Below are positions 53,126 through 61,564 of a DNA stretch of 64,000 nucleotides, one piece after another. A model generated the notes under the pieces. The model was not told where the DNA came from. It ran no database searches and saw only the letters and a list, made by a program, of their open reading frames with translations. Origin of the DNA: Paraburkholderia fungorum (GTDB lineage Bacteria > Pseudomonadota > Gammaproteobacteria > Burkholderiales > Burkholderiaceae); the NCBI RefSeq assembly GCF_902833645.1, contig NZ_CADFGE010000004.1, forward strand, positions 496,001-560,000, written 5' to 3'. The position numbers were made by a program, and so were the translations under genes. Positions within the stretch are counted from its first letter, which is position 1. Each line of letters opens with the position of its first letter.

Positions 53126-54109
53126 TCATCTGGATTGTGGATTGCGCACGCGTTTGTTGGATGTTTTGAGCCTTTGTGACCAAGTGATCACATCCTCAAA
53201 GGCGAACGACCGGGTGCGGCCCGCCAAAAATTCCGACGAATAGCGTTCGTACGTCCTGATGCTGTGCTCTATGCTAGTAATCCGCTTGGCTATGCGCCTT
53301 ACTTCTGCGATTTCCCCTCTCCGGTAGGGGCCGCGGGTCCACTTCACTCGCGTAAGCAGTTCGTTTGTGCGCGCGTCGCGGCCTGCCGGACTGCATTCAG
53401 CCTCGTACCATTGTAGGAAGCTTTCGACAAGTTGGTTCTCAGCTTGGAAAAAGAGGAACGATGGCGTCGCCGAGTTTCCCACTCGCGCGTCCGCTAGATG
53501 GTTCAATGCTGCTGCCAAATCGCCGGTCTCGAAGAACATTTGGTAAAACTGCGGCATTTGTTTATCCAGATATCCTTCGGTCGGTTTTTCGACGCTGCCT
53601 ACAAGGAAGTTGCATGGCGCGGGCAGTCGGATTTTGATGTCCTGAACTAGCCGAAATCCGTAGCATGTCGCCATCACTACGCCTAGGTTGCCACGACAGG
53701 CAACGTTGATACGTCGTAGCAGATTGCGCAGCAGCTCCCAACTTACCAATTCACGATCCGGCCCAACTTCCAGCCCATGCGTCTTGTCGCCGTGAGCGTT
53801 AAAGTGCAGGATGGGATTCAACTCTGTTTGACGCGCACACGTCGCGATCCCTTCAAGTGCGCTGCGAACGTCGCCTGCGTTTCGAACCCTTAAATGCACG
53901 AGAAGCCGATCTTTCCCAATTCCGTGAGTCCGCAGATCCTTCAGCCGGCGGCCGATATTTCTGTCGGGTGCCCATTCACTCTCTGGAAGGCACTCGATCA
54001 CAAACACGGCGTTATTCTTGAGCTGCCAGGTGGGTGGGAACCCTTTCCAGAAAGGGGCATGCTCGAACGGGCCGATATCGGGAATATCGTGCAAAATTGA
54101 TTTGTTCAT
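53126..54109 (-). CDS. Caspase-like/CHAT-type cysteine protease
   Basis: 327 residues. A catalytic His-Gly pair in LHFNAHGDKTHG (His about 106) and Cys in VVMATCYGF (Cys about 149), preceded by predicted beta strands and separated by the WELLRNLLRRIN helix, fit the caspase-hemoglobinase fold of bacterial CHAT/caspase-like proteases. The C-terminal 120 residues are helical and basic with no known motif. The upstream gene encodes a small membrane protein on the same strand, 33 bases away. Proteases of this fold act as activators or executioners in several anti-phage systems; that role here is inference. Confidence 0.72.
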   Translation of the reverse strand: MNKSILHDIPDIGPFEHAPFWKGFPPTWQLKNNAVFVIECLPESEWAPDRNIGRRLKDLRTHGIGKDRLLVHLRVRNAGDVRSALEGIATCARQTELNPILHFNAHGDKTHGLEVGPDRELVSWELLRNLLRRINVACRGNLGVVMATCYGFRLVQDIKIRLPAPCNFLVGSVEKPTEGYLDKQMPQFYQMFFETGDLAAALNHLADARVGNSATPSFLFFQAENQLVESFLQWYEAECSPAGRDARTNELLTRVKWTRGPYRRGEIAEVRRIAKRITSIEHSIRTYERYSSEFLAGRTRSFAFEDVITWSQRLKTSNKRVRNPQSR

Positions 54110-54142
54110 GGGTATCTCGGCTGGAGCCTCGGCTCCGGGAAG

Positions 54143-54583
54143 TTAAGGCTTGGTGGCCTGGCGTCCTTTCTTTAGATAACGGCCGATGCTCCAGTCGTAG
54201 AGAGCTGCGGAGACAAACACCCCGAGTCCGTAGTATGTGCTCGTCTTGCCATTCCAACCCACGTACCAGGAAACCCCCCCTGCAATACAAATCAAAAAAC
54301 CAGCAAATCCCCACGTCATCAGATCGCAGATACTGATCTTGACCCGCCCTAGAGTTCTGCCGTTTCGGAACCAAAGCCAAAGGTTTTTTAGAATCGTTCC
54401 CGCTGCCATTGGGTAGGCCGTCAAAAAGAATCCTGCGCAGAACCGATCCATATCTGTCGTTGCATTGGGGCGGTGAGCCAAATAACCTGCGGTCGCCCAT
54501 AGCGCGACGGCGACAACGACGAGTCCGACGGATCCGCCTGCCTTATCGGCTGTGTCAACTGCTGTAACGATTCGATCTCGCAT
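54143..54583 (-). CDS. Small four-helix membrane protein, partner of the caspase-like protease
   Basis: 146 residues with four hydrophobic segments (about 18-36, 49-70, 88-107 and 112-127), short polar ends and a basic tail (GRYLKKGRQATKP). No family was recognised. It is first in a two-gene unit with the caspase-like gene (33-base gap). Possible roles are a pore-forming substrate, a membrane sensor, or an anchor for the protease. Confidence 0.68.
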   Translation of the reverse strand: MRDRIVTAVDTADKAGGSVGLVVVAVALWATAGYLAHRPNATTDMDRFCAGFFLTAYPMAAGTILKNLWLWFRNGRTLGRVKISICDLMTWGFAGFLICIAGGVSWYVGWNGKTSTYYGLGVFVSAALYDWSIGRYLKKGRQATKP

Positions 54584-54719
54584 ACATGTCTATCTTGAAT
54601 TAAATCCGTGTATACGGTCTATCGACGAAAAACTTAAATTTTGGCAATGCGGGAGGGAGGCAGAGGGATGCGGGCGAGGGCGGGGTGATCGCTATTACTG
54701 TTGCGCATCGGATTTCGTG

Positions 54720-54848
54720 ATGGTCAAAGAAGTGACTAGGAAAGACATCATCGAGAAGTCCATCACCGACGTGAAGCTGACGAAGGCCGGTGCGAGCACG
54801 TACTATCAGATGATCAAGGACAAGCACGAGCCGCAGGGCAAGAAGTGA
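54720..54848 (+). CDS. Truncated module protein, copy 3
   Basis: 42 residues (MVKEVTRKDIIEKSITDV... to ...EPQGKK), almost identical to the last 42 residues of copy 2. Upstream, TTACTGTTGCGCATCGG echoes the leader, so most of the gene has been deleted in between. It may still be translated from ATG 54720 but is probably a vestige. A terminator follows at 54876. Confidence 0.5.
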   Translation: MVKEVTRKDIIEKSITDVKLTKAGASTYYQMIKDKHEPQGKK

Positions 54849-54875
54849 TTTACTGGATAATTGAACGATGTTGCG

Positions 54876-54904
54876 AGAGGCTCCGTGAGGAGCCTCTTTC
54901 TTTT
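54876..54904 (+). terminator. Terminator of module copy 3
   Basis: AGAGGCTCC-GTGA-GGAGCCTCT followed by TTCTTTT. Confidence 0.85.
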
Positions 54905-54924
54905 GGGATGGCGCGACGCCCTGA

Positions 54925-56133
54925 TTAGGCGGTCTGTTCGGCTTGGTCGCGCGGTGGAAATAACGACGGATCTAGCCGGCATCCCTCAAGCTCATTGAGG
55001 GCTGGATGTTTACTCGAACCGGTAACGTGTGCGATGTATTCGAATAAGGGTATGGGGCCGACAAATCGTTTCGCCTGAGGGAGGACGATATAAATTTGGC
55101 CGCCGTGCAGCGTGGACATTTCTCGCCAAAGACTTGGGTCGTCCGATAGAGCTATATGCGCGCTTCGCCCAGTCGGGGTGAAGACAGAGAGCCCAAATTT
55201 GTCTTTGTTTGGTAAGAGAATGATGCTGTATGCACCGCGCCAAGAGAGTAGCTTTTTTGCGTGGTCATCACCTTTTTGCCAGTAGGCGGTTCCATAAAGG
55301 GGGATTTCTGACGCTCGGTCGGAGTCTTGTTCCCACATGGCATCTTTAAGATGTGCGGCATACGGCGTAGCAAGGAATGCGTCTCCGAAAAGGTTATGGC
55401 CTATCGCGCGAGCGATCTTTGCCATGAACCGGGCCTCAGCATTCACATTGATGCTCATATTCATGGTGCGTGGACCATTGCCGAGGGACCGAATTTTTTC
55501 GATATCGGGGAGGGCCGTTTCGTCTTGAGTATGAACGAACGGATCATCCGGTTTGTCGTCGGATATATCGAAATTCAGTGCATATCTCCGCGCACGCCGA
55601 AAATGTGCCTTGATCGATCGTAATGCGAGGCTGATCCACCACGGATGGGACGCAGTGAGCGCGACATACACGCGCCCCGTGTCCTTTCGTCTCGCGATTG
55701 GATCTCCGCCTAGGTATGTAACGAATCGCTCGTCGTCTCGCTTGTGGAAGTGATAGACGTGCTCCCCGGCCGGCCCGAGCCAAGATTCACACAATTCTTC
55801 CGTTGTCGAAATTGCTTGTACCTGGCCCATGTAGATTAGCGGTAGTGTGCTGTCGTCAGCATCTAAGGTCAGGTACTCGCGAGATGCCAGTGCATCATCG
55901 TTGTTTCGGAACCAACTCTTAATGAACGGGCCATCGATGAAAAGGCCGCACAGGTTGTTGCACCTCTGGCATACCCGACGGGTCTTGAATACCTCGTCGC
56001 AAAGCGATCCCCCAAGACTCTCCGGGAAAATATGTTCCAGAGAGAACTCGGCGATAGGCTTGTCTTTCTCACAATAGATGCAATTCCTGGTCGGCACATC
56101 TGTCGGCGTGACTTGTTCTGCTGATGTAGGCAT
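54925..56133 (-). CDS. HNH-type nuclease domain protein
   Basis: 402 residues. A zinc-binding HNH motif near the N-terminus: CIYCEKDKPIAEFSLEHIFPESLGG (Cys 18 and 21, His 34) and VCQRCNNLCG (Cys 55 and 58, Asn 59). The remaining 340 residues show no other recognisable domain. ATG 56133 is preferred because an earlier in-frame start would overlap the small gene at 56241 and its terminator. Single HNH proteins of this layout often sit in defence islands. There is no clear Shine-Dalgarno sequence. Confidence 0.72.
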   Translation of the reverse strand: MPTSAEQVTPTDVPTRNCIYCEKDKPIAEFSLEHIFPESLGGSLCDEVFKTRRVCQRCNNLCGLFIDGPFIKSWFRNNDDALASREYLTLDADDSTLPLIYMGQVQAISTTEELCESWLGPAGEHVYHFHKRDDERFVTYLGGDPIARRKDTGRVYVALTASHPWWISLALRSIKAHFRRARRYALNFDISDDKPDDPFVHTQDETALPDIEKIRSLGNGPRTMNMSINVNAEARFMAKIARAIGHNLFGDAFLATPYAAHLKDAMWEQDSDRASEIPLYGTAYWQKGDDHAKKLLSWRGAYSIILLPNKDKFGLSVFTPTGRSAHIALSDDPSLWREMSTLHGGQIYIVLPQAKRFVGPIPLFEYIAHVTGSSKHPALNELEGCRLDPSLFPPRDQAEQTA

Positions 56134-56196
56134 CTGCTTGGCAGGAAGAGGGGCGGTTGTTTGGAAAACCAGATGGTTGCATTGCACCGGTATGCG

Positions 56197-56226
56197 AAAA
56201 AACCCGGGCCCGCGAAGAGGCCCGGA
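56197..56226 (-). terminator. Terminator of the 44-residue gene
   Basis: CCGGGCC and GGCCCGG form the stem; on the minus strand it is followed by GTTTTTT. It lies 15 bases past the small gene stop. Confidence 0.85.
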
Positions 56227-56240
56227 TTGTTGCTGCTGGA

Positions 56241-56375
56241 TCAGTCGAAGTTGAAGCTCAACTGACCGGGTGCAGACCGCCAGTGCGAGCACACACTTTC
56301 CAGATTGCCGAAGCGAACCCGAGTGTAGTTACGCACGAAGACAGTCTTAGCCCGCGTAAAGGCGCGTGTGGGCAT
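56241..56375 (-). CDS. 44-residue basic protein
   Basis: Codes for a 44-residue protein starting MPTRAFTRAKTVFVRNYTRV and ending SAPGQLSFNFD, with GGAGG at ideal distance before the ATG and its own terminator 15 bases after the stop. These signals, and the protein-like composition, make it a convincing gene despite its size. It resembles short Burkholderia proteins with an R-x-G...CSHWRS-type core whose function is unknown. Confidence 0.65.
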   Translation of the reverse strand: MPTRAFTRAKTVFVRNYTRVRFGNLESVCSHWRSAPGQLSFNFD

Positions 56376-56612
56376 AATCCCTCCGTGTAAGGAGGTTGAA
56401 AGCGATTCTTGCCCTCAGCTCCCTTGTAGCGTAGACTGCAAGGGTTATCTGCCGATAACTGTGGGTGACAGAAGCACGCTCTAACGCGCTGTCTTTTGCC
56501 CGCGGATGCCTCCAACGTTTCAGTCTCCTGGCAGAGATCGGGATGTTGGGGGCGTTGTTTTTTCCGGCCCGATTACTGCGAGCAATGTAAGCGGGTCCGA
56601 CTTATCTTCTGA

Positions 56613-57335
56613 TCAATTTTTCTCCTCGGAAGTAAATCCCTTCCAGCGCCTAATGTACGCGGCTAACATCGTTTGAAGCATTACCCAATCGTCCGCATCG
56701 AGGCCGTTCGGGACCGTGATCTTCGCGCTCCGTTTGCCGGGAAGAGGGATTTCAAAACGTTCAACGTCTTGATCATCCTCGTCATCGCCGGTCCTGCCAT
56801 CTAAAGCCCGAGAGGGTTCATCAAGACCCTTCGCGGATTTCTTTCCCGCGCTGCCGTTCTTGGGCGGTGGCGGAGGCGGAGCTTTGACGTGCGGCGAAAC
56901 AGGGATCCCATATTCTTTGGCTGCAGCCAAGAAAAACGCGATGGTCTTCGTCAAAGTGCTTCCGCTGATCCCTAGATTGCGGAATTTCTGCGTCATCTCA
57001 CCTGAGCTGGCATGGTGCAAGTCAAACTCAGGATCATTGAAGAGAAATGCGTAAGACTCTCGAACGATCGCTTCTAGGAGAGGCTTCCTTGCGTCGTCTT
57101 GAGCTTGCACGAGTGGCTTGAACTGCTCCTTTGGTTTTCCAATCTCGTCGATAAGACCGAGGAAGCGGAGCGCGGCTAGCATCCCTGATTGCTGAGAGCC
57201 CGAGGCCTTTGGCATAAGGGTTTTGTCAATACGAGTCGGAACGGTCCCTGCATCGCGCAGCGAATTCAGGAAAGCCGTGAAGGACATGTGGGAGATGACT
57301 GGCGGCGTTAGAACTTTTTCATTAGTGCTAGCCAT
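56613..57335 (-). CDS. DUF5343-family protein
   Basis: 240 residues. The N-terminal half matches DUF5343: SFTAFLNSLRDAGTVPTRIDKTLM, SGSQQSGMLAALRFLGLIDE and a helical remainder, a winged-helix-like pattern seen in island and defence neighbourhoods. A Pro/Lys/Gly linker (about 150-180) leads to an acidic segment and a C-terminal amphipathic region (PLPGKRSAKITVPNGLDADDWVML). Function not established. Confidence 0.75.
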   Translation of the reverse strand: MASTNEKVLTPPVISHMSFTAFLNSLRDAGTVPTRIDKTLMPKASGSQQSGMLAALRFLGLIDEIGKPKEQFKPLVQAQDDARKPLLEAIVRESYAFLFNDPEFDLHHASSGEMTQKFRNLGISGSTLTKTIAFFLAAAKEYGIPVSPHVKAPPPPPPKNGSAGKKSAKGLDEPSRALDGRTGDDEDDQDVERFEIPLPGKRSAKITVPNGLDADDWVMLQTMLAAYIRRWKGFTSEEKN

Positions 57336-58085
57336 GGTGCGTCCGTAGACTTTGAGTTGGTGACCTGACTATACACCGGATTTGTCCTGCTCAACAGATT
57401 TCTTTGGGTAGACATTCAATCTAGCCATAGATGGCTACTTTTATCCATGCGCGAATATCGGACAGAATCAGAGACCGGTCCATTCACAATCAGAGATTGC
57501 GCCACATGGAATTTGCATATGTCATTGAATATAAACAATAAAAATTAAGCAAATCTTACGAGGTAGATGGAAGGGACTGCTCTCTGATATGGGGCTCGAT
57601 ATCACATTTAATGTGACCCTTTATTTTTTGGGACCTGTTCCCCCATTGAGGCTAGCCTAATCAAGAAGGTCAAGATTGGGACTTGCGTGGCATACACGCG
57701 TAGCGCGGACTCCCGTTTTCTCTGTTCGAACCAAGGGGAGGAGCCGCAGGGAGGTCTGTCGGCAGGCAGGTACGCAAGTACGTGAGGCTGCTCGGGAGTG
57801 AATGCAGTTTAGAATGCGCGTTGATGGCTGCGCGGGATCGCGAGTCGCCTGGCAAAGAATCGAAGTCTGTGCGTAGAGGCACTACGATGGGTCGGTCTTT
57901 TATACAGGGGAGAGCAACTTTCGCTTCGAGCGATGCAGGAGGCTAGGACGTTAGCTTATACGTGAGCGCACTGGGGTGAAAACTGGCGTCGCCGTCAAAC
58001 CCGCGTGACACGTGGTTTTCAATGGTGCCCGTTGGAAAACCGCATCCAAAACCCGCATGAATAGTGGATTTGCTCAAGCCGTTGC
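57336..58085. other. Right end of the island, non-coding
   Basis: No supported gene in about 750 bases. The region 57400-57600 is AT-rich. TGGGGTGAAAACTGGCGTC at 57972-57990 resembles the element near the left end (36073) and in the module leaders. Confidence 0.5.
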
Positions 58086-58130
58086 AGCTTGGGAAGCTAG
58101 GGTATTACCATTATACGACGCCCGCAGAGC
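58086..58130. repeat. att direct repeat, right copy (displaced tRNA-Gly 5' half)
   Basis: Identical to 35976-36020. It carries the original 5' half of tRNA-Gly(CCC) (58086-58125 on the minus strand) now without a 3' half. TAGAAT sits 10 bases upstream of the tRNA start on the minus strand, the presumed original -10. Confidence 0.92.
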
Positions 58131-58210
58131 GCATAATTCTACTCGGGAAGGGGCGGTTAGCGCAAATCACACCACCGCTACCCTTATCCGCAAGGCGCGC
58201 GGAGCGCCGC

Positions 58211-58774
58211 TCAGATGACGAAGTAGGTCAACTGAACGGCCGCACGCGTCACCACCATCAGCAGCACCTGCACGATCACGAACAGCAGAATCGGCGAGAG
58301 GTCGAGGCCGCCGAGTTGCGGCACCACACGGCGCAGCGGATTCAGGAACGGTGCGGTCAGCTGATACAGGATCGGCATGGCCGGTGAGCGCGGATTGAGC
58401 CAGGACAGCAGCGCCATCAGAATCGTCATCCAGATGATCAGATTCAACGCCCACTTGATGACGGTCAGCACGGCAACGATCAGCAGCGTCGGCACCAGCG
58501 TGAGCGGATCGGCGCCCGTGAGCACCACCATCAGCACCACATAGACGATTGCCGCGATCAGCGCCGCGGCGAGGCTCGCCCAGTCGATGTTGCGGGTACT
58601 GTGCAGGACGTGCCGCAAGGGCAGCACGATCCAGTTGGTGACCTGCAGCACGGCGTTCGTGACCGGGTTGTACGGCGGCATGCGCACGACCTGAAGCCAT
58701 GCGCGCAGCAGCAACGCCGCGCCGAACAGCGTAAAGACGGTATTGAGCAGAAAGCGGGCGATATCGCCAAACAT
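58211..58774 (-). CDS. YggT-family membrane protein
   Basis: 187-residue inner-membrane protein with two YGGT domains: the first about residues 1-75 with LRAWLQVVRMPPYNPV, the second about 100-187 with WLNPRSPAMPILYQLTAPFLNPLRRVVP. This family (YlmG/YggT) affects envelope or osmotic stress and is normally encoded near proC/yggS. Its location next to a ProC-like Rossmann protein agrees. Confidence 0.88.
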   Translation of the reverse strand: MFGDIARFLLNTVFTLFGAALLLRAWLQVVRMPPYNPVTNAVLQVTNWIVLPLRHVLHSTRNIDWASLAAALIAAIVYVVLMVVLTGADPLTLVPTLLIVAVLTVIKWALNLIIWMTILMALLSWLNPRSPAMPILYQLTAPFLNPLRRVVPQLGGLDLSPILLFVIVQVLLMVVTRAAVQLTYFVI

Positions 58775-58991
58775 CTCGTGTCCTTATCCTTCGAAGCGCG
58801 GCTGTCGATCAGCCGCGGGGTGCAGGCGCTGACCGATCGGTGCGCCTGCATGTTCATGTGTTTTACCTGCGCCGATCCTGCAAGAGGGCGCCTATGCGTC
58901 CAAATGGGGACGCAGTGGATCAATTTCCAGACGTTCGAATGACACTAGTCGGCAAACTGTAGGCCGACAAGCCGCATCCGACCATGGGACA

Positions 58992-59312
58992 TCACACAGA
59001 AATCTTGATTTCGCTGATCAGAATTGTGCCGTTGCCGCCGTCGGTGTAGTTCGGAATGTCGGCAACCAACTGCTCCGAGGCCGACTTGAAGACCTTATAG
59101 AAATCGTCCGCGCTTTCGAACAGGAAGTGGCCTGCGGCGACATACGGCGGCGGCGTTCCCGGCGGCCCCGCATTGATACCGACGTCGACCGACCAGCCTT
59201 TCAGCGACGGTCCGAACAGTCGGGCCGCAAGCGGCATATGCGTGACGCAGTAATAGTCCACGTCGAAGTGGCCGTTTTCCCGATACGGATAGAGGATGCT
59301 GACCTTGATCAT
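58992..59312 (-). CDS. EthD-family protein
   Basis: 106 residues with the ferredoxin-like EthD fold: MIKVSILYPYRENGHFDVDYYCVTHMPLAARLFG and the glycine-rich FESADDFYKVF. EthD domains are stand-alone accessory proteins often tied to oxidative degradation; the substrate is unknown here. The ATG at 59312 gives the expected domain start. Confidence 0.75.
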   Translation of the reverse strand: MIKVSILYPYRENGHFDVDYYCVTHMPLAARLFGPSLKGWSVDVGINAGPPGTPPPYVAAGHFLFESADDFYKVFKSASEQLVADIPNYTDGGNGTILISEIKISV

Positions 59313-59389
59313 TGTGCGTTCTCGTCTGTTGGTCCCGAAGCGCAGCGCAGGCGGATTGCGCGCGGCGCCGGACGTCACATTATCACGGC

Positions 59390-60328
59390 TTACTTGACGC
59401 TTGCACCTGCCGCCGCCTGATTCAGCGAGCGGTTGAGCGATTCTTCCACCGTCTGGGCAATTGTCCCGATCGCGGCGGGCGGTTTGGCGCGCCGTTCGGC
59501 CAGTCCGACCGCGCGCCGCGTCAGCAAGCCGTACAGCGCGGCGTGGTCGCCGCCGAGGCCTTCGAGCAGCGCCAACTGCTTCTGCACGACGCCCGTATCG
59601 CCGCGCGACACAGGGCCGGCGAGCGCGTTCGGCAGGCCTTTGTCGCGGGCGGTTTCGATGGTGCCGGAGAGCATCGGCAGCAGCGCGCGCAGCGCGTCGT
59701 CTTCATCGAAGCCCAGCGTGCGCCATAGCGCGACGCATTCGGCGAGGCTGCACAGCGCGAAGCTGGCGGCGTAGTGCGCGGCGGCGTGGTACAGCATGCG
59801 TCCACCCGGCGGAATCGACAGCGGATGGCAGCGCAGCGCGACGGCCAGTGCCGTCAATGCGTCCTTGAGCGCGCCATCGGCCTCGATCGTCACCGAGCAG
59901 CCGGCGATCCGGTCGAGGTCGGCGAGATCGCCGCTAAAGAGGTAGAGTGGGTGAAAGCCACCGATCGAAACACCCTGGTCGCGCGCCGTAGCCAGCAATT
60001 CCACCGGCGAGGCGCCGCTGCAATGCACGAGCGCTTTGCCATGCGGGGCACATGCCGCGTCGGCCGTGAACCGCAGTGTGTGCGCTGTCGTACCGATGCT
60101 GTCATCGGGAACCGCTAAAAAGACGATATCGGCGGCATCGACGACCTGTTGAGGGTCGCCGTATGCCGCGCAAGATTCGATTTGACTGGCGAGCCGGCTG
60201 GCTGAGGCTGCTGTACGGCTCGCCACCGCCGTGACGGCGTAGCCGGCGCGTGAAAAGCTCAGCGCGAGACAGCGCGCGAGCCGGCCAGCACCGATGAAGC
60301 CGAGGCGCGGCAAAGAGGGCTGGGACAT
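59390..60328 (-). CDS. Rossmann-like/DUF2520 NADP-binding protein
   Basis: 312 residues. An N-terminal Rossmann fold (LGFIGAGRLARCLALSFSRAG) and VFLAVPDDSI lead to a C-terminal helical domain of the ProC-like DUF2520 type (GGFHPLYLF, RMLYHAAAHYAASFALCSLAECV). Related to pyrroline-5-carboxylate reductase but lacking a confirmed substrate; an imine or hydroxy-acid reductase role is possible. ATG 60328 gives the normal nucleotide-binding start. Confidence 0.8.
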   Translation of the reverse strand: MSQPSLPRLGFIGAGRLARCLALSFSRAGYAVTAVASRTAASASRLASQIESCAAYGDPQQVVDAADIVFLAVPDDSIGTTAHTLRFTADAACAPHGKALVHCSGASPVELLATARDQGVSIGGFHPLYLFSGDLADLDRIAGCSVTIEADGALKDALTALAVALRCHPLSIPPGGRMLYHAAAHYAASFALCSLAECVALWRTLGFDEDDALRALLPMLSGTIETARDKGLPNALAGPVSRGDTGVVQKQLALLEGLGGDHAALYGLLTRRAVGLAERRAKPPAAIGTIAQTVEESLNRSLNQAAAGASVK

Positions 60329-60570
60329 GGTTGCCTGCTCCAGACGGGATGCTTGAACGGGAAAGCGGAAGTATCGCCCATCCATTAAGCAGTGGCGTGT
60401 CCTGCTGCCGGCATTCCTCTGATCAGTGCGCGCGCGATATGGCGCATGCGGTCGGTCATCCGGCCTTGCGCGCCCCGCAGGTCTGAAAACTGCTCACAAT
60501 TTCTTTAAAGCTTTCCTTTGTAGTTGCTGTTCTGGGTTTTTCGTCTCGCAGTCAGATTCGGGAGGTAACG

Positions 60571-60732
60571 ATGAATATTTTTTCTTACCGAAAGCACTTG
60601 CGGTTTTTGACGCACTCGCAGCGCCGTCGCTGGTGGGACCAGAAGAAGCGCTTGACCCCACGCGTGCGCATTAGCGGCGCGTATGTCCCGCCGAACGTCT
60701 CCCGAGAATTTGCCTATGTGAAGGTAGGCTGA
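60571..60732 (+). CDS. 53-residue basic protein
   Basis: A 53-residue protein, MNIFSYRKHLRFLTHSQRRR followed by WWDQKKRLTPRVRISGAYVP and ending REFAYVKVG. GGAGG precedes the ATG by 5 bases and a strong terminator lies at 60758. Arg/Lys-rich with no recognised family; probably a nucleic-acid-contacting small protein. Confidence 0.65.
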   Translation: MNIFSYRKHLRFLTHSQRRRWWDQKKRLTPRVRISGAYVPPNVSREFAYVKVG

Positions 60733-60757
60733 AGCCACTGTCTGCTCGTAGGTAAGA

Positions 60758-60788
60758 AATGCCCGGCGCCATTGCGCCGGGCATTTTT
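60758..60788 (+). terminator. Terminator of the 53-residue gene
   Basis: GCCCGGCGC-CATT-GCGCCGGGC followed by ATTTTT. Confidence 0.88.
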
Positions 60789-61119
60789 CATTTCGGCCGT
60801 CAGAATTGAAGCTAATTTGTAATCAAAGATTACTGACGAACGCGGCCCATAGGCCCTCAGGGGCCGCGGGACCATAGCTTCACATCCGTCTGCGCGCCGG
60901 CAAACACGCTGGCAAACCCTTGGTTGTCAGTCCGTTCTCTATCCGTTGAGCTGTGCGTCCCGCTGGCGCAATGTCGGCGCACATTCCGGCCTGGCGCCGC
61001 CGATTGCAATTTGCAACAAATGCGCACATCTATGTACGGGCTTTTTCGATACATTGAATTCATAGCATGCAAGGCATGCGAAGTCGGCGACCTTAGTGGG
61101 CCGCGTCAGGAGAACAAAA
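60789..61119. other. Intergenic region, no gene supported
   Basis: Roughly 330 bases with no convincing coding frame; it holds the promoter and leader of the Tyr-rich protein gene. Confidence 0.4.
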
Positions 61120-61419
61120 GTGAAAAAGATCGTTCCGTTTGTCGTTGCCGCCGCACTCGGCGTGGGGTTCGCCACTGCTGCCGAAGCGCACGTTTCCGTC
61201 GGTATCGGTATTGGCATTCCAGTCGCACCGGCGTACCCGGTTTATGCCGCGCCGCCGCCAGTCTATTACGCGCCGCCGCCTCCGCCGCCGGTAGTGTATG
61301 CGCCGGGTTACTATGCGCCGCCTGCAGTCGTGGTGGGTGGGTACTATGGCGGTTATCGTCCTTATTATCACCACGGCTATTACCGTGGTTACTACGGTCA
61401 CGGCTACTATCGCCGCTAA
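61120..61419 (+). CDS. Secreted Pro/Tyr/Gly-rich protein
   Basis: 99 residues. Signal peptide cleaved near AEA-HVS; then a PPPVYYAPPPPPPVVYAPGYYAPP type stretch and a Gly/Tyr/His-rich tail with YYGGYRPYYHHGYYRGYYGH. Burkholderiales carry many such low-complexity exported proteins, of unknown function. The GTG at 61120 follows AGGAGA. Confidence 0.72.
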   Translation: MKKIVPFVVAAALGVGFATAAEAHVSVGIGIGIPVAPAYPVYAAPPPVYYAPPPPPPVVYAPGYYAPPAVVVGGYYGGYRPYYHHGYYRGYYGHGYYRR

Positions 61420-61564
61420 TCGTTACAGGATCAAAGAGTGTGTTGACGGCGTAACGCCGGCTTGATCGCCGGGTTACGCCGTTTGTGTTTTAGCGCGGCA
61501 TACCAAAGCACCGGTGAAGCTGGGAGAATGGCTGTTTCGCCACCGCTTCTGGAGAGTTTTGCCG

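Larger units (their letters stand above)
35976..58130. mobile_element. 22.1-kb tRNA-Gly genomic island (satellite/plasmid-like, defence cargo)
   Basis: Bounded by the 45-bp direct repeat, with a tyrosine integrase (43236-44384) and prim-pol/D5 replication gene (44530-46794). It is visibly richer in A+T, with many orphan genes, in contrast to the flanks. No capsid, terminase, tail or conjugation gene was seen, so it may depend on a helper. The core replication/integration block lies centrally; the two arms hold probable anti-phage genes. Confidence 0.85.

Noticed and set aside
57670-57882. 70-codon minus-strand frame at the right island end
   Set aside because: No ribosome-binding site and Pro/Ser-rich non-protein-like composition.
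61514-61564. Earlier in-frame start for the dehydratase
   Set aside because: The extra N-terminal residues are unlike the family and ATG 61565 has GGAGAG at good distance.
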